A DNA stretch of 64,000 nucleotides, taken from the NCBI GenBank assembly GCA_003134965.1, contig PLDA01000002.1:1736001-1800000 (forward strand). The letters are read 5' to 3'. Positions 7,504 through 15,381 of the stretch are shown in pieces. How positions within the stretch are numbered: position 1 is the stretch's first letter; every line of letters begins with the position of its first letter. The stretch is from Vulcanimicrobium winogradskyi. Lineage in GTDB: Bacteria > Vulcanimicrobiota > Vulcanimicrobiia > Vulcanimicrobiales > Vulcanimicrobiaceae. The translations under genes and the position numbers were made by a program. The notes beneath the pieces are model-generated. The model was not told the origin of the DNA. It made no database searches and saw only the letters and a program-made list of their open reading frames with translations.

Positions 7504-10436
7504 CCGGACGCGCGCGGCAAAGCGTCGCGCTGATCGCGCCGTTCTTCGGCCGCGACCTGCGCGGGCGCAAGGAACGGTTCGCCTTCGCCTACGCGACGCA
7601 TCTGGCGCTGGAAGGCGTGGCGATCGAAGTTCTCACCACGACCACGACCGCCGATGCGCCCGACGCGAACTTCTTTCACCCCGGGACCGATCACACCGAA
7701 CCGTTCCTGGTGCACCGTTTTCGCGTCAACGCGCCGGACCGCGTCGCGTACGAAGAAGCGCTGCTCGCCGTGCGGCGCGGCGTACCCACCGCCCCCGAGC
7801 GCGCGCAGGCGCTGCTCGACGAACGGGTGCGCAGCCCCGATCTGCTCGCGCACGTCCGCGCCTCCGCCGATCGCTACGATGCATTCCTGTTCCTGGACCT
7901 GACCGCGCCGACGACGGTGCATGCGATCGCCGACGTCGCCGAACGCAGCCTGCTGGTGCCGCTGCTCGACGACGAGCCGGCCGCGCGGCTCGCCGCCGTC
8001 GCCGCGGCCGTGTCGCGCGCGCGCCTGATCCTGTGTACGACCGAGGCCGAGGCGCTGCTGGTCGCCGAGCTGTTCGGGCCGGCACCGCGGGCGCGGACGC
8101 GCATCATCGGGCTCGGCGTCGACGTCGTCCCGCGCGGCAACCTGCACGACGATCGCGTCCGCCGGCTGACGCACGGGCATCCGTACGTGCTGGCGACGCG
8201 CGACGATCCGCTCGCGTTCGCACAGATGCGTGAGAGCGGCGCCCAGGTCGTCGCGGTCGACGAGATCGAGGAGCGCGATCGGGCCGCGTTCTTCGCGTTC
8301 GCGCGCGCGGTCGCGGTCGGCGGCGCCGGGCTCGGCTTCGTCCCCGAGGTCGTCGAAGCGTGGGCGTACGGGAAACCGGTCCTGGCCGCCGCCGACGCCC
8401 CCGGTGCGGCCGCGCTCGTGCGCGAGACCGGCGGCGGGCTCGTCGTCCCGCGTGACGGCTGGGCGAAGGCGCTGCTCGCGCTGCCAAGCGACGACGCGCT
8501 CGGCGTGCTCGCGCGGGCGGGGACCGCTTATGTCGAGACGCGCGGCGGCTGGCGGCGCGTCGCCGCGCGAACCTCGGAGGCGATCGACGGGCTCGGCGCG
8601 CTCGAAGACGGCCGCTCGCGCGACGAGCTGCTCGCGCAGGTCGCTTACCTGTATCCGCTGGTGCAGCGGCAGCGGCGCACGATCGAGGCGATGCGCGTCA
8701 GCCGGTTCTGGCGGCTGCGCGACGTGTGGTTCGCAACGAAGCGGCGCTTCGGGATCGGCCCGGCCGCGGATCCGGTCCAGATCTCCGAGGGTGACGTGCG
8801 CGAGGTCGAGCTCGCCGCGCTCGGCGATCCGTACCAACTTTTCCGCGAACACCATCGGCTGCGCGGCGAGGACGTCGCGCGGATGCGCGCGATGACGCGC
8901 TTGCTGCCGAAGCCGATCGCGTTCCGCTTGGTGATCGACGCGCGCGGCCGCGGAACCGACGGACTGGCTTCGACGCTGCGCTCGCTGCGCGATCAGGTGT
9001 ACGACCGCTGGACGGTGTCGGTGCTGCTGGATGCGCCCGACGGCGCCTCGGGTGCGGCCGAGCTGAGCGCGCTCGTGGGTGAAGAACCGCGGATCGCGGT
9101 CGTACCGCCCGGCGGCGACCGTTTCGGGCAGGCCGATGTGGTCGGCGCACTCGATCCGTACGACCGGCTCGACCCGCACGCGCTGTTCGAGCTCGCGCTC
9201 GCGCTCCAGGACGACGCCGACGTCGTCTACTCCGACGAGGACCGTATCGACGACCGCGGCGTCCCGAGCGACCCGTGGTTCAAGCCCGACTGGTCGCCGG
9301 AGACCTTGCTGACGCGTGACTACACCGGCCGCATCTGCGTGATCCGCCGCGAGCTGCTCGAACGCGCCGGCGGCGTTCGCGACGTCTTCGAAAGCGCGAC
9401 GTGGTACGAGGCGCTGCTGCGCGTCAGCGAGCTGACCGATCGGGTCGTGCACGTCGCGCAGGTGCTCTGCCACCGCCACGTCGGCAACACCGTCCGCGAG
9501 ACCGACCTCGCACTCGCGGTCGAGGTCACGCTGCGCCGGCGCGGCGAGGCCGCGAGCCTCAACGTCGTGGACGGCGGCGTCGACGTTCGCTTCGCCGTTC
9601 CGGGCGACGAGCGGGTGTGCGTGATCGTCCCGACGCGCGACCGCGCCGATCTGATCGGCCCGTGCATCGCATCGATCTTCGAGCGCACCACCTACCGGGA
9701 CTTCGAGGTGCTCGTCGTCGACAACGGCAGCCGCGAGGCGGCGACGCTGGGGCTGCTCGCCGAGTGGGAGCGCCGCGAGCCCGAGCGCTTCCGCGTCCTG
9801 CGCGACGCGACGCCGTTCAACTTCTCGCGGCTCAACAATGAGGCGGCCCGGACGACCGGCGCGCCGTACATCCTGCTGCTGAACAACGACACCGAAGTGA
9901 TCGCGCCCGACTGGATGGAGACGATGCTGGGCCAGGCGCGCCGCCCTGCCGTCGGCGCCGTCGGTGCGCTCCTGCTCTATCCCGACGGCACGGTGCAGCA
10001 CGGCGGGGTCGTGCTGGGGATCCTCGGCCTCGCCGGCCACGCGCACCGCTTCCTGCCCTCGAATACCGAAGGCTATCACGGCGCGCTGCAGCTCGACACG
10101 AACTATCTGGCGGTGACCGGCGCGTGTCTGATGGTCGAGAAACGAAAATATTTCGAAGTGGGTGGGCTCGACGAGTCGCTCGCCGTCTCGTACAACGACG
10201 TCGACCTCTGCCTGAAGCTGCACCGCGCCGGGTACCGCAACGTCTTCGTCCCGCGCGCCCGGCTCTACCACTTCGAGTCGAAGAGCCGCGGCGGCGACGA
10301 CACCCCGGCCAAGGTCGCGCGCGCGATGGAGGAAGTCGGGACGATCCGCAAGCGTTGGCCCGAATGGGCCGCGCGCGACCCCTACTACAACCCGAACCTC
10401 ACGGTCGACGCCGAGGATTTCGGCCTGCGCCTGTGA
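7500..10436 (+). CDS. Large multi-domain glycosyltransferase (GT4-like, decayed GT2, GT2)
   Basis: 978 aa from a GTG that overlaps the previous stop as GTGA. Residues 1-370 look like a GT-B fold (SVALIAPFFGRDLRGRKERF near the start; FVPEVVEAWAYGKPVLAAAD near 285). Next comes a linker with SRFWRLRDVWFATKRRFG (about 400-418). Residues about 474-690 resemble a GT2 domain in which the expected DDAS and DxD regions are missing, although VVYSDEDRIDD and FKPDWSPE remain. Residues about 704-970 are an intact GT2 domain (CVIVPTRDRADLIGPCI, VVDNGS, ILLLNNDTEVIAPDW, SYNDVDLCLKLHRAGYRN). It is a paralogue of the 38179-40389 protein, which has the same linker and two intact GT2 domains. It likely adds more than one sugar to the lipid-linked glycan in the cytosol. 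Confidence 0.87.
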   Translation: MTGRARQSVALIAPFFGRDLRGRKERFAFAYATHLALEGVAIEVLTTTTTADAPDANFFHPGTDHTEPFLVHRFRVNAPDRVAYEEALLAVRRGVPTAPERAQALLDERVRSPDLLAHVRASADRYDAFLFLDLTAPTTVHAIADVAERSLLVPLLDDEPAARLAAVAAAVSRARLILCTTEAEALLVAELFGPAPRARTRIIGLGVDVVPRGNLHDDRVRRLTHGHPYVLATRDDPLAFAQMRESGAQVVAVDEIEERDRAAFFAFARAVAVGGAGLGFVPEVVEAWAYGKPVLAAADAPGAAALVRETGGGLVVPRDGWAKALLALPSDDALGVLARAGTAYVETRGGWRRVAARTSEAIDGLGALEDGRSRDELLAQVAYLYPLVQRQRRTIEAMRVSRFWRLRDVWFATKRRFGIGPAADPVQISEGDVREVELAALGDPYQLFREHHRLRGEDVARMRAMTRLLPKPIAFRLVIDARGRGTDGLASTLRSLRDQVYDRWTVSVLLDAPDGASGAAELSALVGEEPRIAVVPPGGDRFGQADVVGALDPYDRLDPHALFELALALQDDADVVYSDEDRIDDRGVPSDPWFKPDWSPETLLTRDYTGRICVIRRELLERAGGVRDVFESATWYEALLRVSELTDRVVHVAQVLCHRHVGNTVRETDLALAVEVTLRRRGEAASLNVVDGGVDVRFAVPGDERVCVIVPTRDRADLIGPCIASIFERTTYRDFEVLVVDNGSREAATLGLLAEWERREPERFRVLRDATPFNFSRLNNEAARTTGAPYILLLNNDTEVIAPDWMETMLGQARRPAVGAVGALLLYPDGTVQHGGVVLGILGLAGHAHRFLPSNTEGYHGALQLDTNYLAVTGACLMVEKRKYFEVGGLDESLAVSYNDVDLCLKLHRAGYRNVFVPRARLYHFESKSRGGDDTPAKVARAMEEVGTIRKRWPEWAARDPYYNPNLTVDAEDFGLRL

Positions 10437-11728
10437 TCTCGCGGCTCAAGCGGAGCGACGTGGTCGCGCACGGCTCGCTGGTGTTCGGAGGCGTCGTCGC
10501 CGCGAACATCTTCAACTACCTGTACTACGTACTGCTCGGCCGGCTGGCCAGCGTCGAGGTGTACGGTGAAGTCACCGCGCTCGCCTCATCGATGCTGCTG
10601 CTGGGCGCGCCCGCCACGGTAGGTCAACTGATCGCGGCTCGCATCGCGGCCGATCTCGACGCGCGCGGAGACCGCGCGGCATTGCGTCGCCTTGCCGACC
10701 TCGTCACGGTACGAACGCTCGCCGCGGGCCTGGTCGTCATCGTTTTGGCGGCGCTCGCGCGCGACCCGATCGCACGTTTTCTGAACTTGGCCGACGGAGC
10801 GCCGGTGGTCGCGACGGCGGCGGCCGCGGCGATGCTGTTCTGCGCCTACGTTCAGCGCGGCGTGTTGCAGGGCGCGCACCTGTTCAAAGACTTTTCCGCG
10901 TCGATGACGATCGAAGCGATCGCCAGGGTCGGCATCGGGATCGCGCTCGTGATCCCGTTTGCGGCAACCGGCGCACTCGCCGGAACCGCGATCGGATTGG
11001 CCGTCGCCGTCCTGTTCAATCTCTGGCGCTTTCGCGCCCATTTCGGCCGGCGCAGGGGACGCGTTCCGGTCGAGCGCGCGGTCCTCGCGCGGATCGTCAC
11101 CGGGGTCGGGCTCGGCCAACTCACCTTGACGGTGCTGACGTTCTACGACGTCCCGCTGGTGAAGCACGCGTTCGACGAGCGCTCGGCGGGCCTGTACGCG
11201 GCGGCGGCGCTAGTCGGCCGCGCCGTGATCGCCGCGGTCGCGTTCGTGCCCACCATCGTCCTCCCGAAGGTGACCTCGCGGGTCGCTGCGGGGCGCTCGC
11301 CGTTGCCGTTGTTCTTCTCGGGGCTCGGCTTGGCGGCGATCGTCATCGCGATCGCCGCGGCGGCCGGGCTGATCGCGCCGCGTTTCGTCGTGACGCTGAT
11401 CGCCGGGCGTCAGGCTGCGGACGCGGCCCCGCTGGTGCTGCGGTACGTTGCAGCGAGCGGCGCGCTCTCGCTCGCCACGGTCGTGGCGGCCTATAACTTC
11501 GGGCTCCACCGGTACCGTTTCGTCCTGCCGGCCTGTGCCGTGGCGTGCGCCGAGGTGGTGGCGTTGGCGTTCTGGCATCCGACCCTGGCCGCAACGGTCG
11601 GCGTGCTCGCCGTCGGGCACACGTGCGTGTTTGCCGCCACGCTCTATGGCATCACCGATCCGGTTCCGCGCGCGGTGCTCGAGGACGCGGACGAGCCGCC
11701 GCTGGCGCCGGCCGAGCCGATCGGCTGA
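10433..11728 (+). CDS. Wzx-type polysaccharide flippase (MOP superfamily)
   Basis: About 431 aa from GTG 10433, overlapping the previous stop as GTGA. About 12 hydrophobic helices run through the whole protein, beginning with VISRLKRSDVVAHGSLVFGG. Early residues NYLYYVLLGRLASVEVYGE match the Wzx/oligosaccharide flippase family (x-ARxLGxxxYG-like position). It would move undecaprenyl-linked repeat units across the inner membrane for polymerisation by the upstream Wzy-like protein. It is the last gene of this plus-strand operon; the following minus-strand genes converge on it with 17 bp between. It is shorter than many Wzx proteins (about 480), with the C-terminal helices probably reduced. Confidence 0.82.
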   Translation: MISRLKRSDVVAHGSLVFGGVVAANIFNYLYYVLLGRLASVEVYGEVTALASSMLLLGAPATVGQLIAARIAADLDARGDRAALRRLADLVTVRTLAAGLVVIVLAALARDPIARFLNLADGAPVVATAAAAAMLFCAYVQRGVLQGAHLFKDFSASMTIEAIARVGIGIALVIPFAATGALAGTAIGLAVAVLFNLWRFRAHFGRRRGRVPVERAVLARIVTGVGLGQLTLTVLTFYDVPLVKHAFDERSAGLYAAAALVGRAVIAAVAFVPTIVLPKVTSRVAAGRSPLPLFFSGLGLAAIVIAIAAAAGLIAPRFVVTLIAGRQAADAAPLVLRYVAASGALSLATVVAAYNFGLHRYRFVLPACAVACAEVVALAFWHPTLAATVGVLAVGHTCVFAATLYGITDPVPRAVLEDADEPPLAPAEPIG

Positions 11729-11745
11729 CGCCGAGTGCTAGCAGG

Positions 11746-13023
11746 CTAGAGCGTGTAGCCCGCGGCCGACGCGTCGCGGTGGAACATCTTCACCGTGTCG
11801 AGCGAGTACTCGTCGAGGTCCTTGCCGACCAGCTCGAGTTTGGCCAGGATGTCGTGCGTCGCGGTGATGATGTGGACTCCTGCGGCATGCGCTTGAAACA
11901 CGTTGAGCAATTCGCGCGGGCTCGCCCAGATGAGCTCGACGTTCGGGACCGCGGCGCACAGCGTCGCGTTTCGGCGCATCATCGGAACCGGATCGCGGCC
12001 CGTATCGGCGACGCGACCTGCGAAGACCGAGACGTATGCACCCGGCGTCCCGGTTAGCGCCGCCAGCACCGTGCCCACCTGGGCCTCCGTCATGAGTGCG
12101 GTGACGTTGAGCTTGACGCCGTCGGCGGTGAGCTCCCGCACGACGTCGCCGGTCGGCCGCGCGGTGGTGTCGGTCACCGGGATCTTCACGTAGACGTTGT
12201 CGCCCCAGGAGGCGAGTTTGCGCGCCTGGCGCACCATCTCGCGCGCTTCGTCGGCGAACACTTCGAACGAGATCGGACGGTCGCCGACGATCTCGAGCGC
12301 CCGGCGAGCGAAGCTCTCGTAGTCGGAGATCCCGGCCTTGCGCATCAGCGTCGGATTCGTCGTGAAGCCTGCGATACGAGGATCGGCGGCCAGCTTCTCG
12401 ATGCCGTCGAGGTCGGCGCCGTCGGCGAAGAGTTTGACCTTGAGACCATCGAGGGCGACCACGTCGGAGGCGGCGTCGAGTGCGTGCATGGTACTCCTGG
12501 AATGGGCGATGATCCACCCCGCGGCCTCTCCGATCGAGGCGACGCGGGCGGCGGGCGTGGAGGGAGCGCGCTCGGCGTAGCCGCGATCGATGAAGATCGT
12601 CGTGCAGCCGGCCGCTTTGCCTGCTTCGATGTCGCGCCAGCGATCTCCGACCAAGTAGCTGCGCGCCAGGTCGATGCAGTGGAGGCGGGCACCCTGCTGC
12701 AGCAGCCCGGGCTTCGGTTTGCGGCACTCGCATCCGTCGGGGTCGTCGTGGGGGCAGACCAGAACGTCGTCGAGCGGCAGGGCGCCGCGCAGCCGAGCGT
12801 TGATCGCCTGGACGCGCCCAAGCGTCGTCGTTCCGCGCGCGACGTCCGGCTGGTTGGTGACGACGATCAACGCGAAGCCATGCTCACGCAGTAACCGCAA
12901 CGCGTCGGGAGCGCCCGCGTACACGACGAGATCGCCGGCGGTGCCGGGCGGGTGCGGCCGGCCGTCCCGGACGACCGGTTCGTTGAGAACCCCGTCGCGG
13001 TCGAGAAAGACCGCCCGCCGCAC
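11746..13023 (-). CDS. gmhB: Fused heptose-1,7-bisphosphate phosphatase (GmhB) and transaldolase
   Basis: 425 aa, start GTG 13023 directly after the gmhA stop. Residues 1-178 are a complete HAD-IIIA phosphatase of the GmhB type: FLDRDGVLNEP (D8, D10), IVVTNQPDVARG, a Cys/His zinc loop (CPHDDPDGCECRKPKPGLL) and YLVGDRWRDIEAGKAAG. It removes the 7-phosphate from D-glycero-D-manno-heptose 1,7-bisphosphate. Residues 179-425 are a short transaldolase: LKVKLFADGADLDGI, GFTTNPTLMRKAG, and the Schiff-base Lys region NVYVKIPVTDT (K280). There is no stop between the two halves. A ribosome-binding-like AGGAG lies just before Met179, so the transaldolase could also be made alone. Transaldolase interconverts sedoheptulose 7-phosphate, the substrate of GmhA, so the fusion links the heptose pathway to its precursor. 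Confidence 0.92.
   Translation of the reverse strand: MRRAVFLDRDGVLNEPVVRDGRPHPPGTAGDLVVYAGAPDALRLLREHGFALIVVTNQPDVARGTTTLGRVQAINARLRGALPLDDVLVCPHDDPDGCECRKPKPGLLQQGARLHCIDLARSYLVGDRWRDIEAGKAAGCTTIFIDRGYAERAPSTPAARVASIGEAAGWIIAHSRSTMHALDAASDVVALDGLKVKLFADGADLDGIEKLAADPRIAGFTTNPTLMRKAGISDYESFARRALEIVGDRPISFEVFADEAREMVRQARKLASWGDNVYVKIPVTDTTARPTGDVVRELTADGVKLNVTALMTEAQVGTVLAALTGTPGAYVSVFAGRVADTGRDPVPMMRRNATLCAAVPNVELIWASPRELLNVFQAHAAGVHIITATHDILAKLELVGKDLDEYSLDTVKMFHRDASAAGYTL
12490..12498 (-). promoter_or_regulatory. Internal Shine-Dalgarno before Met179 of the GmhB-transaldolase gene
   Basis: On the minus strand AGGAG (12498-12494) is followed by TACC and then ATG (12489-12487), in frame with the transaldolase half. 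The spacing of 4 is short but usable. The site falls exactly at the junction between the phosphatase and transaldolase domains. This suggests either an internal restart or the remnant of a formerly separate gene whose stop was lost. Confidence 0.5.
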
Positions 13024-13635
13024 TCAGACCGCCGTCGGCGCGACGACGCTTTCCCACTTCGTCGCGTTGGCCTTGAGCGACGGATGGGAGACGATGCAGT
13101 GCCACACGACGCCCTGGAACGCTTCGGAATGCGGCGTGATGTGCGCGTCGTTCACCGTCGGGATGATGACCGTCGCGTCGGCCACCGTCGCGGTGAACCC
13201 CCCGTCGCGTCCGACGATCCCGAGCACGACCGCACCGACTTCCTTGGCGTGCTGCACGGCGCGCACCAGGTTCGGTGAGACGTTGCGCTCGAGGCTGCCG
13301 CCGCCGACCGAGAACACCAGAACGGCGTCGGTCGAACGCAGCTTGCTCACTTTGAGCCAGGCCGAGAACGTCGTCTCCCAACCCTCGTCGTTGGTCCGCG
13401 CGGTGAGTTCCGAAACGTTGTCGGTCGGCGCGTAGGCTTCGATTCCGACCAGCTTGCGGAAATCGTTCACCGCGTGCGAGGCGTTGCCGGCGCTGCCGCC
13501 GACCCCCAAGATGAACAGCCGGCCCGCGCGCGCGCGCAGCGCGGCCAAATGTTCGACGACGCGTTCGATCGCGCCGGTATCGAGGCGCTCGATCACGGCT
13601 TTCGCTTCGGCGAGGAACTCCTGCGCGAACGTCAT
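13024..13635 (-). CDS. gmhA: Sedoheptulose 7-phosphate isomerase-like SIS protein
   Basis: 203 aa, a single SIS domain covering nearly the whole protein, the usual GmhA size (about 190-200). Motifs are FILGVGGSAGNASHAVNDF near residue 57 (phosphate-sugar binding loop) and VFSVGGGSLERNVSPNLV near 105. GmhA converts sedoheptulose 7-phosphate to D-glycero-D-manno-heptose 7-phosphate in the cytosol. The ATG at 13635 overlaps the stop of the nucleotidyltransferase (ATGA), and the stop abuts the GTG of the GmhB fusion. This forms a tight minus-strand operon hddC-gmhA-gmhB/tal. Neighbouring heptose enzymes make the GmhA assignment much more likely than another sugar isomerase. Confidence 0.9.
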   Translation of the reverse strand: MTFAQEFLAEAKAVIERLDTGAIERVVEHLAALRARAGRLFILGVGGSAGNASHAVNDFRKLVGIEAYAPTDNVSELTARTNDEGWETTFSAWLKVSKLRSTDAVLVFSVGGGSLERNVSPNLVRAVQHAKEVGAVVLGIVGRDGGFTATVADATVIIPTVNDAHITPHSEAFQGVVWHCIVSHPSLKANATKWESVVAPTAV

Positions 13636-14348
13636 GGTACGGATTTCTCCCCTGCCGAGCGGGCCATGATGAACCGCTCCGTCTCCGCGAACCCTTCCGG
13701 CGAGCCGATCTCGTGCCAGCGCTCGAGGACCGGGAAGGCGCGCAGCGTGCCTCGCGCGATCATCGCGCGGTGGACCTCCGACAGGTCGACGGGCCGATCG
13801 TCGGAGACGGTGGCGAACGCGTCGGCGCGAAACGCATTGATACCGTAGTCGATATGCGTCATCGTCCCAGGAGCCGCCTCCTTGTCGTACGCGCGGACCC
13901 GTTCGCCGTCGACGGCGACATTGCTCGGCAGGCCGCGATCGTCGTTGCGATAGAGCGTCATCACGCCTGCGTACGGCGCGGTCAGCGCGCCTGCGACGGC
14001 GGCGAGATCGGTGGTCGGCAACGAGTCGCCGTACACGGTGAGGAAGGCTGCGCCAAGCAGCGGCAGCGCTCGCTGCACGGCACCGGCCGTTCCCCGCGTC
14101 GCGTCCCCGTCTTCACTGTATCGGACGTCCAGACCGAACGAGCGGCCGTCGCCGGCAAAACCGCGGAGCAACTCGCCGCCGAACCCGGTCAGGAGAACGA
14201 CGTCGGTCGCGCCCTCGCTGCGGAGCCAGCGGAGCTGATGCGCGAGAAACGGCTCGCCCGCGACGGGGACCATCGTCTTGGGAAGACCCCCGGCGATCGC
14301 CGAGATTCGTGTTCCTTGCCCGCCGCAGAGGATCGCAACCGGTAGCAC
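13632..14348 (-). CDS. hddC: D-glycero-D-manno-heptose 1-phosphate guanylyltransferase-like nucleotidyltransferase
   Basis: About 238 aa from GTG 14348, where the nucleotide-binding motif starts almost at once (VLPVAILCGGQGTRISAIAGGLPK cut here to its key part, CGGQGTR). Further motifs are LPKTMVPVAGEPFLAHQL and FLTVYGDSLPTTDL (catalytic Asp). It is a sugar-1-phosphate nucleotidyltransferase of the short HddC/GmhD type. With GmhA, HddA and GmhB in the same window the likely product is GDP-D-glycero-alpha-D-manno-heptose. A longer frame upstream to 14486 would overlap the divergent epimerase gene and is not supported. The 94 bp between this start and 14443 must hold both promoters. The nucleotide (GDP rather than ADP) is inferred from context. 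Confidence 0.87.
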   Translation of the reverse strand: MLPVAILCGGQGTRISAIAGGLPKTMVPVAGEPFLAHQLRWLRSEGATDVVLLTGFGGELLRGFAGDGRSFGLDVRYSEDGDATRGTAGAVQRALPLLGAAFLTVYGDSLPTTDLAAVAGALTAPYAGVMTLYRNDDRGLPSNVAVDGERVRAYDKEAAPGTMTHIDYGINAFRADAFATVSDDRPVDLSEVHRAMIARGTLRAFPVLERWHEIGSPEGFAETERFIMARSAGEKSVP

Positions 14349-14442
14349 CCCGTTCTGTTTCCCGTGTGCGAGCCCGTTCCTCGCGCGGCGCGCCCGACAA
14401 GGAGTTCCGTGCACGCGTGGTGACAGTTTCGGTCCGACACGC

Positions 14443-15381
14443 ATGAAATACGTCGTTACCGGCTGTGCCGGATTCGTGGGCAGCACGCTGGTGGACCGGC
14501 TCGTGGCGGACGGTCATCACGTGGTGGGGCTCGACGACTTCTCCACCGGGCGAGAGGCGTTCGTACGGCAGGCGTGCGAGGCGCCGGGTTTCGAGCTCGT
14601 CCGCGGCGATCTGCGGGATCCTGGGCTCGCGCTGGACGCAGCCCTCGGTGCGGACGCGATCTTCCACCTGGCGGCGAACGCCGACGTGCGGCACGGCACG
14701 GAACATCCGACGCGCGACCTCGAGCAGAACACCATCGTGACGGTGAACGTCCTCGAAGCCGCGCGGCGCAACGGCGTGCGCGACTTCCTGTTCTCGTCGA
14801 CCGGTTCGGTCTACGGCGAGGCTCCGGTCGTTCCGACGCCCGAGGATGCGCCGATGCCGGTGCAGACCTCGCTCTACGGTGCGTCGAAGGTCGCCGCGGA
14901 GGGCTTCATTCAGGCGTACGCGGAGGGTTTCGGGATCCGTGCGCTCATCTTCCGCTTCGTCTCGCTGTTGGGCGAGCGTTATACGCACGGCCACGTCATT
15001 GATTTCGTCCGACAGCTCAGGGAGCACCCGGACCGCTTGCACGTTCTCGGGAACGGGCGCCAGCGCAAGTCGTACCTTTATGTCGGCGACTGCATCGAAG
15101 CGATGCTGACCGCGCTGCGCGCGGCCCCGGGAAAGGTGGGCGTCTACAATCTCGGGGCCGGCGAGTACTGCCAGGTGATCGACTCGGTCGGCTGGATCTG
15201 CGAGACGCTGCGCGTTACTCCGACGCTCACGTTCTCGGGCGGCGATCGCGGCTGGATCGGCGACAACCCGTTCATCTTTCTCGATTGCGCGCGGATGCGC
15301 GGGCTGGGCTGGGAACCCACCATGACGATCCGCGAGGCGGTCGTGCGCACCGTTGGCTGGCTGCAGGAGCACGACGCGTGA
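14443..15381 (+). CDS. NAD-dependent nucleotide-sugar epimerase/dehydratase
   Basis: 312 aa, extended SDR family. The N-terminal MKYVVTGCAGFVGSTLVDRL carries the GxxGxxG dinucleotide loop, DDFSTGREAF follows, and the active site has SSTGSVYGE with YGASKVAAEGF (YxxxK). RKSYLYVGDCIEAM and LGAGEYCQV are typical of UDP-glucose 4-epimerase-like enzymes. ATG 14443 fits the start of the fold; its ribosome site is weak. It heads a five-gene plus-strand operon with four-base overlaps. It probably changes the stereochemistry of an activated sugar, perhaps the GDP-heptose made by neighbouring genes, but the substrate is not readable. Confidence 0.88.
   Translation: MKYVVTGCAGFVGSTLVDRLVADGHHVVGLDDFSTGREAFVRQACEAPGFELVRGDLRDPGLALDAALGADAIFHLAANADVRHGTEHPTRDLEQNTIVTVNVLEAARRNGVRDFLFSSTGSVYGEAPVVPTPEDAPMPVQTSLYGASKVAAEGFIQAYAEGFGIRALIFRFVSLLGERYTHGHVIDFVRQLREHPDRLHVLGNGRQRKSYLYVGDCIEAMLTALRAAPGKVGVYNLGAGEYCQVIDSVGWICETLRVTPTLTFSGGDRGWIGDNPFIFLDCARMRGLGWEPTMTIREAVVRTVGWLQEHDA

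Noticed and set aside
7359..10271. Minus-strand open frame of about 970 codons opposite the giant glycosyltransferase
   Set aside because: Same kind of low-complexity charged translation, no family motif, and the plus strand has clear GT2 motifs along the whole length.
14399..14423. Strong AAGGAG followed by GTG and a five-codon open frame before the epimerase, as a leader peptide
   Set aside because: Too short and without regulatory codons or attenuator hairpins; could be chance in a GC-rich divergent region.
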